A DNA stretch of 64,000 nt from Diphasiastrum complanatum (Eukaryota > Streptophyta > Lycopodiopsida > Lycopodiales > Lycopodiaceae): contig CM055108.1 of the NCBI GenBank assembly GCA_029204225.1, forward strand, positions 24,697,670 to 24,761,669, in the 5' to 3' direction. Of the stretch, positions 58,938 to 64,000 are shown piece by piece (position 1 is the stretch's first letter; each line of letters opens with the position of its first letter). The notes beneath the pieces were generated by a model. That model was not told where the DNA came from and searched no databases. It saw only the letters and a list, made by a program, of their open reading frames with translations. Both the position numbers and the translations under genes were made by a program.

Positions 58938-61400
58938 GATTGTGAAGGATTTCAGATCATTCAAGATCCAATCCATGATCCAATCCAATCCAAATTGCAA
59001 CCTTTCCTTTTGTGTTGTTGAAGCCCTTTGAGACCAACCTCTTGATCTTCCTCTTGATCATCAAAGTCATTGAACAAACTTTGTTTTCCAGATCCATTAC
59101 TTGCTTTTCCATTATGAAAAATATGAGAACCAATATCCACTTGCATAGCATCATCTACACAAGAAAATTCTTCAAAACATGTGAATAAAGCAAAGTGAGT
59201 CGCTTCCACTTGCTTACCTTTCTCTCGATCATCAAAGATATCAAAGATATGAATATCTTCAGACCTGAACCTTTGGAAATACTCCCTCTCAAACATATGA
59301 TCAATATCCAACAAGAACTCATCAATGCTTGATCTCGAATTTCCAAAAGGTTAGTGAAAACAATGTCACCAATGTCACCATCATAAATCAAAAGATAGAT
59401 TCCAAACTTTCCATCCAAGATGAGGTAGAGTAGGTGAAGATGAGTATCAAACCTAATAGATCCAGCCCTCTTGAGCCCATAACAAACCTCAATAAGCTCA
59501 CCAATGAGATCTCCCTTGTCTTGAAGAAATTGCCTCTCAATTTGCTCCATGTAGTCTTCTCCAACCAACCTTTTGCCATCTCGATCATGAATGATCAATT
59601 CACAATCATAAAATCCTTTGAGTTGATGAAGAGATGTGAGATCCATGCCTTGGATCTTCCCAAGAACCAATCTTCCATTGCTCTTTCCTTCATAAGACTC
59701 CCTCTTAATGATTGCATCATAAGAAGTAGAAACCTCAAAAACATTAGAAGCCATGAAAAAAATGATTAGTACCTTCAACATAAGGATGATTGAAGTACTC
59801 TCTTTTTTCAAACAAGAGCTTCTACTCAATGTTTTAGGTAATGAATCATTTGATAATGATTCTTCCTCACTATCATTCACAATGACATCATTCAAAGTAC
59901 ATCCTACTTTGAGCTCTTCACATACTTCTTTTCTCCTTGAGTTGTGACTATCTCCCTCACTAAGTCTCTTGATAGAACCATTTGATCTACTCTCTTTATG
60001 AGGACATGTGACTCCACTTGCTGGAAAAATGACTTTCTTGGAATCATAACAAAATAATGTAGAAGAACCATCTCCTTCGTGAATGCACCTAGCAACATCT
60101 TTTTCCATATGATCAAAGAAATCATTGGCAACAATCTTTTCCAAGGAAGAACCTTCACCTCCATTGATGAAGTTAGCTTTTTCCTTACCTTTTGCATGCT
60201 TGCACTTGCCATGAAGAACAATTGAAACACCATCATTATCCTCAAGACTAGCCAAGTTAGCACAAAGATGAACATCTCCAAGAAGCATATTAGATCAATG
60301 CACAAAGCACTCTCTTGAATGTCAACAAATGAACTCAAGAAGAAATCACAAAGATATGGAACCTCTCAAATCTCTTCTAGCACTTCTAACTAGAAACTCA
60401 ACACATAGAATAGTGAAATCTTGATCAACCTATGATCTATCCTCAATCTAATGATTCTTGCCACTTTCTAAGATTGAAACACACTCAAATGAAGTTCAGT
60501 AACTTCACAAACTAGAGATCCAATCAAAATTAGGGTTTTAACAAAATCACAAAAAAATTGAATATCTCAAATTCTACATGCAATTTCTAGAAACTTGGTA
60601 TATCTTCTTGTAGACTCCAATGAGACCTTCCTAATGCACCAAAAATCATCTAATGCCAGTAAGCCAAGTGTGAAATTGGAATTGATCAAGTATATAATCC
60701 TATATTGAGTTTTGACCCACAAAGATCAATTCTACACATGCAAAAATGCTGATTTTTGAGTAGAGATCAATCTAGCATGCTCTAGCATTGGTAACTCCTC
60801 CAAAATCCTTGCTAAAGATGGCTGATCCTTTCATAATCTGAAACACAATAGCTCTGATACCATGTGAAGGATTTTAGATCATTCAAGATCCAATCCATGT
60901 CCCAAATCTTTGGTTACAATAAGGAGCAAACCAACAATTCTTGCTAATGTAGAAAAATCAGCATCTACATACAAAATGAGATGCAAGCTCTAAGAGATAT
61001 TGATCAAACATGAACCAAAACATAAAATATGTTTGATGTCCGTACAATTACAGTACCCTACTGTATTTCACACATGTGAAACCGAAAATAGCAATAAATG
61101 ATCATTCTACACATAAGATTGCAAGATAACACCAAGATAGTGCACCAATGAGTAGTAGAACCCAAAGAGAACCATGCATAATGATGAAATGAGAGAGAGA
61201 TGAGAGAAGATGTGTCTCTCCACGAGTTACATCCTTTTATAGAGTTTCCAAACCCTATTTGGCCACTTGGCTTTCCCTCCAAAATATAAATCCTACTATT
61301 TTTGGGTCTAGATTCAATGTACCCAAAGTTCAAATTTGAATCTCTCTCAAACTCGACTACCAACTTTCCCACACTTTCCAAAAGTGTTTATTGAATGTAG
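58938..61400 (-). mobile_element. Minus-strand LTR-associated element with an unrecognised long ORF
   Basis: A 44-bp block GTGAAGGATTT(C/T)AGATCATT continuing to AATCCATG is present at 58938-58981 and again from 60866. On the minus strand the right copy ends CCTTCACA, followed directly by TGGTATCAGAGC (60865 down to 60854), the copia-type primer-binding motif, so 60866 to about 61400-61560 is its 5' LTR. The left copy would be the 3' end of a nearly fully deleted 3' LTR. No gag, protease, integrase or RT motifs are seen in the 1.9 kb between, suggesting a non-autonomous element. Confidence 0.5.
58961..60288 (-). CDS. Unrecognised ORF (377 aa plus a frameshifted continuation) inside the LTR-associated element
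   Basis: The ORF 60288-59155 is open for 377 codons from ATG; a second frame (59314-58961) continues with DIDHMFEREYFQRF, so the original product was probably longer. It is rich in Lys, Glu, Asp and Ser, with blocks such as LCANLASLEDNDG and VTCPHKESRSNGSIKRL. A hydrophobic stretch (IILMLKVLIIFFMASNVFEV) might be a transmembrane segment. A repeated LxLxLxDGKFGIYLLIYDGDIGD-like region lies near the end. I recognise no domain. An open frame this long in AT-rich decayed DNA is unlikely by chance. Confidence 0.45.
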
Positions 61401-61599
61401 TTTAAACTAATATAACTTCGACACCTGCCTTTTCATGCAGTTTGTGAATACTCTATATGTACAGTGTTTCTTTGTAATCTATCAACTTTTGTTGTGCCAT
61501 CTTTGAGAGCTTGTGAGGAGTGGCTATGGTGATTGTGTGATGCGATCTGCATACTGCACTAGATCCTAACAGAATTTCAACTATAATCGTAAATTTCCG

Positions 61600-64000
61600 A
61601 TCGTGTCTCTTTGATGATGTGAGCTACCCTCATATTCAATCTCCTCTTCTTCTAATTCTATCTCACCCAAACGTGGGGGCCTCAAATTATCCCCAATTTG
61701 GTCTTGTACGATCATAGGAATCTCATCATTTCCATTTGTACCTTTTTTTCTCCCATCATTTCGACATCATTTGGAGTTTGGATGAGTGGTTTAGGTTCTT
61801 CCAAAACGTCGCCAAAATTGGGTGGTGGTTCGTCATGTGTATCCAATTCAACAATATCTTTTCCTTCAAACACACGTCGTTTTCTTGCATTAAGTTGGAT
61901 CACATACCACCATCTTGGGTCTATTCGATCTGTCTGCCAAAGACTTAAAACAAATTAAGTTAGTCTTATAAGATTGATACATAAATGATTGGATTGTGAA
62001 TAATAATGACATTGGAATTTTAGAGTCTCACTTGTTCGCAATGTCGTGGCAATACTAAAGTGTCATGAGAGTCCATCGATATACATTTTGTTGAGTCGAT
62101 TTGAAAAACTTTGAGTTACCATTTCTAATCGTGGCGTTGCTTCCACGATAGATGACCTTAAACCATTTTACGTATTTGCCATTAGTCTCGTAATCGACTT
62201 CATAAATATGTTGCAATGTGCCGACATAGTCTAGGTCGTCCGAAATGACATTACGGTCCCTCGCACTAGAACGACTCTCTTGTTGAAAGTTGGCCATTAT
62301 ACCACAATCATATGTACGTCGCTTGTTGTCAACTCTCTCAACACGGTTATGGTGTCCATATGCCCACATAGCAGTGTATGATGTATACCAAAACACAAAA
62401 AAAAAAAAAAAACAAATGTGTGTAATTAGAAATACTATTTATAAATTGAGTAGTACAAAAACAAAATTTCACAAAAACAGTATTACACTAACCTTCCATC
62501 CACATCCACAAACAAATTCTCATTCTAATTTGATCACTTCTTCTCCGTTTTCGGATACTTTTAGCATCGTTGAGAAAACCCATTCACGAGAGCATTTTGA
62601 AGGTAAAGGCTCCAAAGGTTCGTTGTTCTCCAACGTCCTCCTTCTTCTTTGATTGATATTTCTTCTTCGTTTCAATGTTATGTTTCTTTCCTTTTTGGCT
62701 TCTTCATACCTTGAAATTCACTTTTCCATTTGTCCACAATTATATAATATGAATGTGTCAATTTTCTCTTTTAATTGAGGTGAAAGTCTCTTTTGCACAC
62801 CATTTCCTTGTGGTACTTCACCCTTAACACGTTCATCTTCTTCTTCACATCACATTTTTGGACTTGCAGGATGCAATTGTGAGATTATTTCAGTAATATA
62901 AAACAAAGATTCCTATACAAGCCAACTTTCTGCAATGCTACCTTCTAGCCTTGCTTTTTGTCTCACAAAGCCCTTCAAAACTTTCATAAAGTGCTCAAGG
63001 TAGAACATCCATCTCGTGTGCACAGGTCCTACAACTGATACTTCTTCGACCAAATGCACTAGAAGCTGAACTTGTATATCCAAAAAGGAAGTTGGAAAAT
63101 CTCTTTCCAACAAACATCCCATTTCGATCATTTGGATTTTCATGGAATCCAATTCACTATTTTTTATTTCTTTTGAGGAAATCCACCTACAAGATTGATA
63201 GTACATTAGGTTGTTTAACACATAAAATATTGAAATAACACATATTTATACAAGTGCTTAAAAAAATATACAAACCTAATCATTGATGACAAATTGTAAA
63301 GCGTATTTTGTATGTCACCATTGACGAGACCTCGAATAGAAAGTGGAAATATGAATTGCAACATCTTATGCCAATCATGCGATTTCTATCCACTTAATTT
63401 ACCATCTTTGGTAAATGATTTGCATAAAGAATGTGCATAGCCTGTTGGAGTTCTCATTTGTTTAATGACATGTTTAACATATGAGAGTTGCTCTTTTGTA
63501 AGAATCGACGGCACGCTAGATAAAATCTCATCTCCACCTTCGGTGTATTGAATCCAATAGGGTCTTTTCACATTGGCCGCTTGTAGATCTTTACGAGCTG
63601 CGGAGTTGTCTTTTATGCCAATGATGTGGTTCCATAAGGATTCACTGACGTTTTTGAATATGTGCATAGGATCCAATAGATGGTTTAAAGTTGTGATGTT
63701 TAAGCCATTCACCATGCCATTCCGCTACTTCCATGCATGGGGGTGGTGGTGTAGTTAGAGGATTATCTCCTCGTCCTCCAAAAAATCGCCTATTCAACCT
63801 TCGAAAAGGATGACCAGGTGGCAAGTATTTGCGATGATTTTTGTACACCACTTTTTTTCAAATATTTGTGCTATGTCGACCCTCCAAAAGTGGTCCACAA
63901 ATATAACATGTGTTGTAACCCGATGTGGTTAAACCTGCATAGTTCATAAACCAAATTAAACATAAGCTTAGTTAAATATACTCAAACGTTAAACCCTAAA
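61600..64000 (-). pseudogene. CACTA (En/Spm) TNP2-type transposase, C-terminal two thirds, runs off the window
   Basis: Reading from the right edge on the minus strand: TTSGYNTCYICGPLLEGRH (Cys motif); VYKNHRKYLPPGHPFRR (family form: HRRFLP.HP.R); HLLDPMHIFKNVSESLWNHIIG (transposase_21 core); GYAHSLCKSFTKDGKLSG, then a TAG and KSHDWHKMLQ (family form: MKSHDxHVLMQ). DUF4218-type MIEMGCLLERDFPTSFLDIQV, VHLVEEVSVVGPVHTRWM and RQKARLEGSIAESWL follow at 63221-62913. DUF4216-type TLQHIYEVDYETNGKYVKWFKV lies at 62396-62055 with continuation to about 61712. CACTA elements move by cut-and-paste with CACTA/CACTG terminal repeats, which are not visible here. The stop at 63385 and frame changes make this copy inactive, although some gaps may be introns. 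Confidence 0.85.

Noticed and set aside
61058-61381. Minus-strand ORF of 107 aa
   Set aside because: It lies inside the probable LTR of the minus-strand element and has no recognisable features.
63991-64000. AAACCCTAAA at the window end, read as telomeric sequence
   Set aside because: Only one repeat unit is present, within TNP2-associated transposon sequence; it is a chance telobox-like match, not an interstitial telomere array.
1-64000. CRISPR arrays, rRNA genes, tRNA genes, bacterial-type operons
   Set aside because: I found no spaced identical repeats, no rRNA-like blocks and no convincing tRNA cloverleaf by eye. A tRNA scan would be needed to exclude short RNA genes.

Overview
The window is nuclear DNA from a land plant with a large, transposon-rich genome. 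Evidence for a plant: a complete telomere-repeat-binding protein gene with the plant telobox, a CDPK-type protein kinase, a plant BAR/HRGP-family C-terminal exon, small GT-AG introns, long (CT)n microsatellites, Ty1-copia LTR retrotransposons primed with the TGGTATCAGAGC motif, and a CACTA (En/Spm) TNP2 transposase. The sequence does not identify the species. Host proteins look moderately diverged from flowering-plant relatives as I remember them, so a fern, lycophyte or gymnosperm is possible, but that is only an impression.

Layout: 1-4.6 kb holds the 3' end of a plus-strand BAR/HRGP-family gene. 5-12.2 kb is decayed transposon sequence, including copia fragments in both orientations at 9.8-12.2 kb. 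12.2-17 kb is intergenic with three simple-sequence tracts. 17.0-22.4 kb is a minus-strand nine-exon TRP/TBP1-like telomere-binding gene that can be assembled completely (924 aa); its probable leader carries a telobox and short upstream ORFs. 22.6-29.9 kb is intergenic, with one near-perfect 124-bp hairpin. 29.9-39.1 kb is an array of related copia elements with four LTR copies. 39.1-47 kb is decayed repeats. 47.7-49.8 kb is a plus-strand four-exon CDPK-like kinase gene (581 aa) that starts MGNC and lacks EF hands.

50.9-57.6 kb is the most unusual part. A degenerate DDE-type transposase-like gene is followed by a minus-strand ORF, a promoter-like region of CACGTG repeats with a TATA box, and a GC-rich histone H3-like ORF. 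The H3-like ORF starts MARTKQTAR and has a diverged histone fold and a basic, proline-rich tail. It is in frame, across one TAG codon, with a C48 (Ulp1/SUMO-protease-like) reading frame. Short imperfect inverted repeats with identical spacing bracket the block, so it may be one DNA transposon that captured a histone H3 and fused it to its protease. Broken reading frames show that this copy is not fully intact.

57.7-64 kb holds a copia 5' LTR with a gag remnant, a minus-strand LTR-associated element with an unrecognised long ORF, and a minus-strand CACTA TNP2 transposase that runs off the right edge. The host genes (BAR/HRGP, TRP, kinase) are independent single genes, and nothing here suggests that they work together.
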